Assembly: GCF_014652715.1 (NCBI RefSeq)
Contig: NZ_BMZI01000006.1
Location: 43,966 to 76,034 of the forward strand
Source of the DNA: Salinicola rhizosphaerae
GTDB taxonomy: Bacteria; Pseudomonadota; Gammaproteobacteria; Pseudomonadales; Halomonadaceae
Direction: 5' to 3'
Length of the DNA: 32,069 bases
Shown: positions 21,692 through 29,532 of the stretch, piece by piece
Numbering within the stretch: position 1 is the first letter of the stretch
Layout: every line of letters begins with the position of its first letter
Notes under the pieces: generated by a model
Database searches by the model: none
The model's input: only the letters and a program-made list of their open reading frames with translations
What the model was told of the DNA's origin: nothing
Made by a program: the position numbers and the translations under genes

Positions 21692-22963
21692 ATGCCGTCG
21701 CCTTCGACCCGACAGCGCCATCCGCTGCGCTGGATACTCATCATCGTCCTGATCGTCATCGCGGGCGTCGTCGCCTACCGTTATCTTGCCGCGGGCGATG
21801 ATTCCAAAGCCGGCGACGGCACACCACAGGGCGGCCCCGGTATGGGCGGCCAGACGACTGCAGTATCGGCGGTGGCGGCCAGCGAGGGCGATCTGCCGAT
21901 CGAACTGACGGCGCTGGGCACGGTACGACCACTGCAGAGCGTCGAGGTACGGCCACGGGTCGAGGGCGAACTGCTGGAGGTCAACTTCGACGAGGGTGAC
22001 AGCGTTCGGAAAGGGCAGCAGTTAGCCCGCATCGATCCGCGTGACTACCAGGCCCAGCTCGACGAAGCCAAGGGCCAACTCGCGCAGGATCAGGCGCAGC
22101 TCGCCTCTGCCCAGCAGGATCTCGCGCGTTACCAGAAGCTGATCAAGACCAACTACGTCTCGCAGCAGGATCTCGACCAGCAGCGCCAACTGGTGCGTCA
22201 ATACCAGGGCACGGTGGCCAGCGACAAGGCCAGCGTGCAGAGCGCCCAGGTACAGCTCGACTACACCGATATCAAGGCGCCGATCACCGGGGTCGTCGGC
22301 ATCCGCAACGTCGATCCCGGCAACATCGTCCAGCTCGGCGACGACGATCCGATCGTCACCATCACTCAGCTCGATCCGATCTCCGTGATCTTCTCGCTGC
22401 CCAGCCGCTACGTCGATATCGTAAGGCAGCGCCTGACGGCGGGCGATCACCCTAGCGTCAGCGTCACCGGCACCAACGGGAAGACGTTCAGCGGCACGTT
22501 GACCAGCATCGATAGCAACATCAATAGCGCCACCGGCACGATCCGCCTTCGCGCCACGCTCGACAATCCGGACGGCGGGCTCTATCCCAATGCCTACGTC
22601 GATGTCAGCCTCGTCTCACAGATATTGGAAGACCAGGTGATCGTTCCCGAGCCGGCCGTACAGACCGGTCAAAGCGGAGATTATGTCTACGTCGTCAATG
22701 ACGATGGCACCGTCAGCCGACGCGATGTAACGCTGGTCGCGACACAGAATTCGCAGAGCGCCCTCTCGGCCGGGGTCAAGGCCGGCGAGCAGGTCGTCGT
22801 CGATGGCGTCGATAGCCTGAGCGACGGTGCCAAGGTGCGCATAGTGAGCGATGCCCTGCCGGGCGAGTCCAGCGATGAAGCCGACGATCCGGCCAGCGCG
22901 GCGAGCGGCGATTCGAGCGATGGCAACACCAACGGGAACGCGGCCAGCGGCAGCCAGTCATGA
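21692..22963 (+). CDS. mdtA: RND efflux periplasmic adaptor (MdtA-like)
   Basis: A 423-aa membrane-fusion protein linking an inner-membrane RND pump to an outer-membrane channel. The N-terminal membrane anchor is RWILIIVLIVIAGVVAYRYL (about residues 13-32). Next come the lipoyl half (GTVRPLQSVEVRPRVEGEL), an alpha-helical hairpin rich in Gln/Ala (LDEAKGQLAQDQAQLASAQQ) and the second lipoyl half (YTDIKAPITGVVGIRNVDPG), then beta-barrel domains and a Ser/Asp-rich tail. ATG 21692 is chosen because it places the anchor near the N-terminus; AAGGA lies 12 nt upstream, rather far. It overlaps the next gene as ATGA. The MdtA name rests on similarity and the two-pump layout. Confidence 0.88.
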   Translation: MPSPSTRQRHPLRWILIIVLIVIAGVVAYRYLAAGDDSKAGDGTPQGGPGMGGQTTAVSAVAASEGDLPIELTALGTVRPLQSVEVRPRVEGELLEVNFDEGDSVRKGQQLARIDPRDYQAQLDEAKGQLAQDQAQLASAQQDLARYQKLIKTNYVSQQDLDQQRQLVRQYQGTVASDKASVQSAQVQLDYTDIKAPITGVVGIRNVDPGNIVQLGDDDPIVTITQLDPISVIFSLPSRYVDIVRQRLTAGDHPSVSVTGTNGKTFSGTLTSIDSNINSATGTIRLRATLDNPDGGLYPNAYVDVSLVSQILEDQVIVPEPAVQTGQSGDYVYVVNDDGTVSRRDVTLVATQNSQSALSAGVKAGEQVVVDGVDSLSDGAKVRIVSDALPGESSDEADDPASAASGDSSDGNTNGNAASGSQS

Positions 22964-25900
22964 ACCCGTCTCGCCTGTTCATCCTTCGCCCGGTCGCCAC
23001 TTCGCTGGTCATGCTGGCGATCCTGATTGCCGGCGCGCTGGCCTATCGACTGCTGACCATCTCCTCACTGCCGGAGGTCGACTTTCCGACCATCCAGGTC
23101 ACCACGCTCTACCCCGGCGCCGGGCCTGACGTGATGCTGTCTCACGTCACTTCCCCGCTGGAGGACGAGCTCGGCGAGATCTCCGGCCTCGAGGACATGA
23201 GTTCGACCAGCACCGGCGGCGCTTCGCTGATTACGCTGCGCTTCTCGCTCGATTCCGACCTGGGCGTGGCCGAGCAGGAGGTGCAGGCGGCGCTCTCGCA
23301 GGCGGAAACACTACTACCGGACGACCTGCCCCGGCCGCCGAGCTACAGCAAGGTGAACCCGGCGGATACGCCGATCATGACGCTTGCCGTCAGCTCCGGG
23401 ACGCTGCCGCTGACCCAGGTCTATGATCTGGTCGATACGCGCATGGCGCAGAAGATCGCCCAGATCAGCGGCGTCGGCCAGGTCAAGATCGCCGGCGGGC
23501 ATGAGCCGGCCGTTCGCGTCACCGCGGACGCCCGCCAGCTAGCCGCCTATGGGCTCGATCTCGCCTCCGTGCGCAGCGCCATCGATGCCGCTAACGTCAA
23601 CCAGGCCAAAGGCACGATCTACGGCCCCTATCGTGCCTACAGCCTGGATGCCAACGACCAGCTGCTCTCCGCGGACGCCTATCGGGACCTCATTCTCAAG
23701 CAGGACAACGGCTCGGTACTGCGCCTGTCGGACGTGGCGAAGGTCGAGGATGGCGCCGAGAACGCTTATCTCTCGGCCTGGGCCAACCGCGATGGCGCGA
23801 TCCTGATCGACGTGCTGCGACAGCCAGGCGCCAACGTGGTCGCGGTCGCCGACAGCATCAAGTCGAGTCTGCCGGCGCTCGAGAACACCCTGCCCGCCAG
23901 CGTCGACGTCAAGGTGCTGACCGATCGCACAACGACGATTCGTGCCGCCGTCGATGACGTCCAGTTCGAGCTGGTGCTCGCCATCGCGCTGGTGGTCATG
24001 GTCACCTTCCTGTTTTTGCGCAATCTGCCGGCGACGATGATTCCCAGCCTTGCCGTGCCGTTGTCGCTGGTGGGCACCTTCGGCGCGATGTATCTCGCCG
24101 ACTTCAGTCTCAACAACTTGACGTTGATGGCGTTGACCATTGCCACTGGTTTCGTCATCGATGACGCGATCGTCGTGCTCGAGAACATCACCCGCTACAT
24201 CGAGAAAGGCGAACGCCCGCTCGCCGCGGCGCTCAAGGGCTCACGCCAGATCGGTTTCACCATTCTGTCGCTGACGGTGTCGCTGCTGGCGGTGCTGATT
24301 CCGCTGGTCTTCATGAGCGGCGTGGTCGGCGTGCTGTTCCGCGAATTCGCGCTGACGCTGGCGATCTCGATTCTCATCTCGGCGTTCGTCTCGCTGACGC
24401 TGACACCGATGCTCTGCGCTCGCTGGCTCAAGCACCGTCCGGAAGCCGCCGAGGGCGGCGAAGAGAGCGACGACGAGGCGATGGTGAGAAATCGACAAGG
24501 GTTGTTCGGGCGCGTCACCCGCGGCTACGAACGGGCGCTGGATTGGGTGCTCCGCCACCAGCGGCTCACGCTGGTCGTCGCCGTCGGCACGCTCGCCGTG
24601 ACCGCGGGGCTCTTTCTGATCACCCCGAAAAGCCTCTTCCCGATTCAGGACACCGGCGTGCTGCGCGGCATCACCACTGCCACGCAGTCGACGTCGTTCA
24701 AGGCGATGTCGGCACGTCAGCAGCAGTTGGCCGATCGGATTCTCGACGACCCGGCAGTAGAGAGCCTCTCCTCGAGTATCGGCATCGACGGCACCAACAC
24801 GACGCTCAACAGCGGCCGGCTGACCATCAACCTGAAGCCGCTCGACGAGCGCGACGACCTTGCCGCGGTGCTCTATCGACTGCGCAAGAGCGCCGACGAC
24901 ATCCCCGGCCTGACGCTGGCGCTGACGCCGGTACAGGACCTGACGCTCGAAGACACCGTGAGCCGGTATCCGTACCAGTTCTCGTTGACCCAAGGCGACC
25001 GCGAGACGCTCAACGCGGATACCGACAAGATGCTCGCGGCATTGCGCCGGTCGCCGGCGATTGCCAACGTCTCCAGCGACGTGCAGAACGATGGCCGCAA
25101 GCTGGAAGTCACCATCGACCGTGGCCGCGCCGGGCGCCTTGGCGTGACCGTTGCGGACATCGATGACGCGCTCTACGACGCCTTCGGTCAGCGGCTGATC
25201 TCGACGATATTCACGCAGGCGAGCCAGTACCGCGTCGTGCTCGCCGCCAATGCCACCGACAGCGACGGCCCAGAGGCCCTCTCACGGCTCTATGTCACCA
25301 ACGATGACGACGAGCTGGTGCCGCTCTCCACGCTGGTCACGCTGACCGAAAAGACGGCGCCGCTGTCGCTCTCGCGCGAGAACCAGTTCCCCTCGGCGCT
25401 TTTGTCGTTCGCGGTGGCCGACGGCCATTCGCTGTCGGATGCCTTCGACGCGGTCGAGCAGGCCGCCGACGAGACGCTGAGCGATCAGACCCAGCTCGCC
25501 TATCGCGGCTCGGCGCTCGCCTACAATGACTCGACCAGCGATACGCTGTGGCTGATTCTTGCCGCCATCGTGACCATGTATATCGTGCTCGGCATTCTCT
25601 ACGAGAGCTACATCCACCCCCTGACGATTCTCTCGACGCTGCCCTCGGCAGCGATCGGCGCCCTGCTCGCCCTGCAGTTGAGCGGTTATTCGCTAGGGCT
25701 CGTGGCGATCATCGGGATCATTCTGTTGATCGGTATCGTCAAGAAGAACGCGATCATGATGATCGACTTCGCGCTGGAGGCGCAGCGTGACCGCGGCATG
25801 AGCGCCGAGAAGGCTATCCATACCGCGGCATTGCTGCGTTTTCGCCCGATCATGATGACGACCTTTGCCGCCCTGCTCGGCGCGATGCCGCTGATGTTCG

Positions 25901-26100
25901 CCAGCGGCTATGGTGCCGAGCTGCGTCAGCCGCTCGGGCTGACCATGGTCGGCGGCCTGCTGTTCAGTCAGTTGCTGACGCTCTTCACCACGCCGGTGGT
26001 CTATCTGTTCTTCGATCGTCTGGCGGCTCGCGTGGCCCCCCGCCAGGCGCAAGACGACGAGGGAAGCGGTGACGAGCGGCGTGGCGAGGTGCATTCGTGA
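22960..26100 (+). CDS. mdtB: RND efflux pump subunit (MdtB-like)
   Basis: A 1046-aa proton-driven RND transporter with the expected twelve membrane helices and two large periplasmic loops. The N-terminus NPSRLFILRPVATSLVMLAI and the TM4 segment ATGFVIDDAIVVLENI carry the paired aspartates of the proton relay; GIILLIGIVKKNAIMMIDFAL marks TM10. The ATG overlaps the adaptor stop, and the gene overlaps the second pump by 4 nt. Known: MdtB and MdtC of enterobacteria form a heterotrimer exporting bile salts, novobiocin and similar compounds. The substrate here cannot be read from sequence. No outer-membrane channel or BaeSR regulator is adjacent in the window. Confidence 0.88.
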   Translation: MNPSRLFILRPVATSLVMLAILIAGALAYRLLTISSLPEVDFPTIQVTTLYPGAGPDVMLSHVTSPLEDELGEISGLEDMSSTSTGGASLITLRFSLDSDLGVAEQEVQAALSQAETLLPDDLPRPPSYSKVNPADTPIMTLAVSSGTLPLTQVYDLVDTRMAQKIAQISGVGQVKIAGGHEPAVRVTADARQLAAYGLDLASVRSAIDAANVNQAKGTIYGPYRAYSLDANDQLLSADAYRDLILKQDNGSVLRLSDVAKVEDGAENAYLSAWANRDGAILIDVLRQPGANVVAVADSIKSSLPALENTLPASVDVKVLTDRTTTIRAAVDDVQFELVLAIALVVMVTFLFLRNLPATMIPSLAVPLSLVGTFGAMYLADFSLNNLTLMALTIATGFVIDDAIVVLENITRYIEKGERPLAAALKGSRQIGFTILSLTVSLLAVLIPLVFMSGVVGVLFREFALTLAISILISAFVSLTLTPMLCARWLKHRPEAAEGGEESDDEAMVRNRQGLFGRVTRGYERALDWVLRHQRLTLVVAVGTLAVTAGLFLITPKSLFPIQDTGVLRGITTATQSTSFKAMSARQQQLADRILDDPAVESLSSSIGIDGTNTTLNSGRLTINLKPLDERDDLAAVLYRLRKSADDIPGLTLALTPVQDLTLEDTVSRYPYQFSLTQGDRETLNADTDKMLAALRRSPAIANVSSDVQNDGRKLEVTIDRGRAGRLGVTVADIDDALYDAFGQRLISTIFTQASQYRVVLAANATDSDGPEALSRLYVTNDDDELVPLSTLVTLTEKTAPLSLSRENQFPSALLSFAVADGHSLSDAFDAVEQAADETLSDQTQLAYRGSALAYNDSTSDTLWLILAAIVTMYIVLGILYESYIHPLTILSTLPSAAIGALLALQLSGYSLGLVAIIGIILLIGIVKKNAIMMIDFALEAQRDRGMSAEKAIHTAALLRFRPIMMTTFAALLGAMPLMFASGYGAELRQPLGLTMVGGLLFSQLLTLFTTPVVYLFFDRLAARVAPRQAQDDEGSGDERRGEVHS

Positions 26101-29100
26101 GTCTCTCCGCGCCCTTCATACGCCGGCCGGTGGCGACGATTCTGCTGGCGCTGGCGGTGCTGATGCTCGGCGGACTGGCCTACGAACGCCTGCCGGTGGC
26201 GCCGCTGCCCAACGTCTCGTTCCCGACCATTCTCGTCTCTGCGAGTCTCAGCGGGGCCAATCCGGAAACGATGGCCTCCACCGTGGCCACGCCGCTCGAG
26301 CGCTCGCTGGGCCGAATTCCCGGTATCACCCAGATGACCTCGTCGAGCTCCGACGGCTCGACCAGCGTGATCATCCAGTTCGACCTCGACAAGGATATCA
26401 ACGTCGCCGCTCAGGAGGTGCAGGCAGCCCTCAACGATGCCCAGCCGCTGCTGCCAAGCGCGATGACCAGTCGTCCGCACTATCGCAAGCTCAATCCGGC
26501 GTCGGCGCCGGTGATGATCCTCTCGCTCACCTCGGACGTGCTGCCGACCAGCGAGGTCTACCAGCTCGCCGACACCAAGATCGCCCCGCCGATCGCGCAG
26601 GTGCCCGGGGTCGGTGACGTCAACGTCGGCGGCAGCTCATCGCCGGCGGTGCGTGTCTCGCTCGACCCGAGCAAGCTCAATCACGCCGGCATCACGCTGG
26701 ATGCGGTCGCCAGCGCCCTGCGCGCCGCGACCACGCAGTCGCCGACCGGTTTCGTCCAGAGCGTCGAGCATCGCTGGGAGGTCGACAGCGACTCGCAGCT
26801 GCTGAAGGCGAGCGACTACAGTCAGATCGTGATCAGCCGTGGCGACGACGGCTCGCTCATGCGCCTGGGCGATGTCGCCAGCATCACCGATGGGGTCGAG
26901 GATCGTTACAACGTCGGTTTTCAGAACGACCTGCCGGCGGTACTGCTGGTGATCAGCAGCGCCAGCGGCGCCAACATCATCGACACCATCGCCGGCGTAC
27001 GCGAGCGGATGGATGAGATCCAGAGCCTGCTGCCCTCGAGCGTCAACCTGAGCGTGCAGCTCGACCGCTCTCCCGGCATCCAGGCCTCGCTTCACGAAAC
27101 CCAGCTCACGCTGCTGCTGGCGATCGTGCTGGTGGTGCTGGTGGTGTTTCTGTTCCTGCGCAACGCCCGTGCGACCATCATTCCCAGCGTGGCGATCCCG
27201 GTCTCGCTGGTGGGCACGTTCGCCATGATGTGGGCGTTCGACTTCTCTCTCGACACGCTCTCGCTGATGGCGCTGATCGTCTCGATCGGCTTTCTGGTCG
27301 ACGACGCCATCGTCGTGGTAGAGAACATCGCGCGCCATATCGAACAGGGAGTGCCGCCGTTCAAAGCCGCACTGCTGGGGGCAAAAGAGGTCGGATTCAC
27401 CGTCACCTCGATGAGCGTCTCGCTGGTGGCGGTATTCATTCCCCTGCTGCTGCTCGGCGGCTTCATCGGCCGACTGTTCCATGAATTTGCCGTCACGCTG
27501 TCGCTCGCCATCGGCGTCTCGCTGCTGGTGTCGCTGACGCTGACGCCCATGCTCTGCGCGCGATGGCTCAAACCGCATCCCGTCAGGGAGCGCGAGCCGG
27601 GCTGGGAGCGCTGGCTGGTTGCCATCGGCGGCTGGTTTCTGCGCGGCTATGCGCGCACACTGGATATCGCGCTCAAGCACCGCCGCCTGACGCTCTTGTC
27701 GCTGGTCGCCGTGATCGTGTTCAACGGCTATCTCTACACCGCCGTCGACAAGGGCTTCATTCCGGATCAGGACACTGGTCGCCTGCTCGGTACCATGCGC
27801 GGCGACCAGGCGCTCTCCTTCGATGCGGTGTCCGACAAGCTGCGCCAGGTGCGTGAAAAGCTGCTGGCCGACCCCGCGGTGAGCAGCGTGCTCGGCTTCA
27901 TGGGCAGCGGCGGGCCGGGCCACGGTGGCTCGTCGGCGACGCTTTTCATTACGCTCAAGGACGACCGTCAGGGATCGACGCAGGCAGTCGGGAATCGGCT
28001 GATGGCCGGGCTCAAGAACATCGCTGGGGTCAATACCTTCATGTTCCCGCTCCAGGACATTCGCGTCGGCGGTCGTTCTGGCAGCGCCTCGCAATACGAG
28101 ATCACGCTGAAGAGCGATAGCCTGGACCTGCTCGCCGAATGGTCGAGAAAAGTCCAGCAGGCGATGCAGGGCGTCGATGGCATCACTGGCGTCGACAGCG
28201 ACAGCCGCAACGCCGGGCTGGCCGCCAAGCTGGTCGTGGACCGCGACACCGCCTCGCGACTCGGCGTCGACATGAGCACCATCGATACGGCGCTCGGCAA
28301 CGCCTTCGCCCAGAGCAAGGTCGTGAGCCTGTACGACGCCGACGAGCAGCGCTACGTCGTCATGGAGGTCGCCGCGCCCTATCGACAGGCGCCAGAGGCG
28401 ATCGGCGATCTCTACGTCAGCGGTAGCGACGGCAACACGGTACCGATCTCCGCGTTCAGCCACATCGAGCGCAGCACGACACCGGTTTCCGTCAATCATC
28501 AGGGCCAGTTCGCCGCCTCGACGGTATCGTTCAACCTCGAAGACGGCGTCTCGCTCGGCGAGGCCACCGAACGTATTCGCAGCGCGGTCGACGAGCTGCA
28601 TCTGCCGACCGGCGTTCAGGTCGATTTCGAGGGCAGTGCCGGCACCTTCCAGAGCGGCGTGGAAGCCATGCCGTGGTTGATCCTAGCCGCCCTGGTCACG
28701 GTCTACCTGGTACTGGGCATTCTCTACGAGAGCTACATTCACCCGCTGACGATTCTCTCGACGCTGCCCTCTGCCGGCGTCGGCGCGCTGCTGGCGCTGA
28801 TGCTGCTGGGCAAACCTTTCACGCTGATTGCCCTGATCGGCATCATCCTGCTGATCGGCGTGGTCAAGAAGAATGCGATCATGCTGGTCGACTTCGCCGT
28901 GGTCTGCGAACGCGAACAGGGCATGAGCGCGAGTGAGTCGATTCGCCATGCGGCGCTGGTCCGCTTTCGTCCGATCATGATGACTACGCTGGCCGCGATT
29001 CTCGGCGCCGTGCCGCTGCTGCTCGGCACCGACGAGAACGCCGCCCTGCGTGCGCCGCTTGGCATCACGATCATCGGTGGCCTGATTGTCAGCCAATTGT

Positions 29101-29204
29101 TGACGCTCTACACCACCCCGGTCGTCTATCTCTACCTCGACCGCCTGCACAGGCGCCTGCGGCCCAAACGTATCGACACTGCCACGTCTGAGAAAACGGC
29201 TTGA
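26097..29204 (+). CDS. mdtC: RND efflux pump subunit (MdtC-like)
   Basis: A 1035-aa second RND transporter, start GTG 26097 overlapping the previous TGA as GTGA. N-terminal SLSAPFIRRPVATILLALAV, TM4 segment SIGFLVDDAIVVVENIARH with both relay aspartates, and IGIILLIGVVKKNAIMLVDFA in TM10 show an intact pump. The aligned halves share the YESYIHPLTILSTLPSA segment with the preceding gene, so the pair is a duplication typical of MdtBC-type systems. It is the last gene of the operon. The heptad repeat begins 3 bp after its stop, and no standard terminator follows. Confidence 0.88.
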   Translation: MSLSAPFIRRPVATILLALAVLMLGGLAYERLPVAPLPNVSFPTILVSASLSGANPETMASTVATPLERSLGRIPGITQMTSSSSDGSTSVIIQFDLDKDINVAAQEVQAALNDAQPLLPSAMTSRPHYRKLNPASAPVMILSLTSDVLPTSEVYQLADTKIAPPIAQVPGVGDVNVGGSSSPAVRVSLDPSKLNHAGITLDAVASALRAATTQSPTGFVQSVEHRWEVDSDSQLLKASDYSQIVISRGDDGSLMRLGDVASITDGVEDRYNVGFQNDLPAVLLVISSASGANIIDTIAGVRERMDEIQSLLPSSVNLSVQLDRSPGIQASLHETQLTLLLAIVLVVLVVFLFLRNARATIIPSVAIPVSLVGTFAMMWAFDFSLDTLSLMALIVSIGFLVDDAIVVVENIARHIEQGVPPFKAALLGAKEVGFTVTSMSVSLVAVFIPLLLLGGFIGRLFHEFAVTLSLAIGVSLLVSLTLTPMLCARWLKPHPVREREPGWERWLVAIGGWFLRGYARTLDIALKHRRLTLLSLVAVIVFNGYLYTAVDKGFIPDQDTGRLLGTMRGDQALSFDAVSDKLRQVREKLLADPAVSSVLGFMGSGGPGHGGSSATLFITLKDDRQGSTQAVGNRLMAGLKNIAGVNTFMFPLQDIRVGGRSGSASQYEITLKSDSLDLLAEWSRKVQQAMQGVDGITGVDSDSRNAGLAAKLVVDRDTASRLGVDMSTIDTALGNAFAQSKVVSLYDADEQRYVVMEVAAPYRQAPEAIGDLYVSGSDGNTVPISAFSHIERSTTPVSVNHQGQFAASTVSFNLEDGVSLGEATERIRSAVDELHLPTGVQVDFEGSAGTFQSGVEAMPWLILAALVTVYLVLGILYESYIHPLTILSTLPSAGVGALLALMLLGKPFTLIALIGIILLIGVVKKNAIMLVDFAVVCEREQGMSASESIRHAALVRFRPIMMTTLAAILGAVPLLLGTDENAALRAPLGITIIGGLIVSQLLTLYTTPVVYLYLDRLHRRLRPKRIDTATSEKTA

Positions 29205-29207
29205 TCT

Positions 29208-29277
29208 GAGCCGCGAGCCGCGAGCCGCGAGCCGCGAGCCGCGAGCCGCGAGCCGCGAGCCGCGAGCCGCGAGCCGC
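29208..29277. repeat. GAGCCGC x10 heptanucleotide repeat
   Basis: Ten exact 7-bp units directly after the mdtC stop. The word differs by two transitions from GAGCTAC, the complement of CTCGTAG repeated at 19691-19725. After a gap with a large hairpin, GTAGCTCGTGGCTGC (29338-29352) carries the heptad in the opposite orientation. Confidence 0.9.
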
Positions 29278-29300
29278 GAAAATCAGCGTCACGTTTTATT

Positions 29301-29338
29301 CGAAGAATGCCAGCGACGCGTGTCGCTGGCATTCTTCG
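29301..29338. terminator. 17-bp perfect stem-loop after the efflux operon
   Basis: CGAAGAATGCCAGCGAC (29301-29317) and its exact complement (29322-29338) flank the loop GCGT. No T-tract follows on either strand, so it is not a standard intrinsic terminator, but it lies where the mdt transcript should end. It is enclosed by heptad repeats of opposite orientation. The remainder of 29205-29532 shows no gene. Confidence 0.5.
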
Positions 29339-29438
29339 TAGCTCGTGGCTGCCATCGAATCCGGCGCGGCCGAAGCTCGCCCAAAGCATAACGCCATGAT
29401 GCTAGCCAGCCGACGGGGTATCGGCTAGTCTGGAATCC

Positions 29439-29460
29439 AATTCAAACGCTCGTCTGAATT
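29439..29460. promoter_or_regulatory. PsrA/FadR-like operator upstream of fadE
   Basis: AATTCAAACG (29439-29448) and CGTCTGAATT (29451-29460) are reverse complements with one mismatch around CT. The core CAAACGCTCGTCTG resembles the CAAAC-N4-GTTTG site of the fatty-acid-responsive regulator PsrA. It lies about 73 bp before the fadE start. Repression of fadE relieved by long-chain acyl ligands is inferred. Confidence 0.6.
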
Positions 29461-29532
29461 TATGCGAACGAAGCCGGAAGCCGCCATGCAGGCGCCCTGC
29501 CGTTCTCCGATGCCCTCTCTGCGGAGCCCATC

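Noticed and set aside
26637..28601. 654-aa antisense reading frame within mdtC
   Set aside because: It lies fully opposite a well-supported pump gene. Its Gln/Arg/His/Asp-rich composition is typical of antisense frames of high-GC genes.
29301..29338. Standard intrinsic terminator
   Set aside because: The stem is strong but neither side is followed by a T-tract, so it is described only as a stem-loop with a possible 3'-end role.
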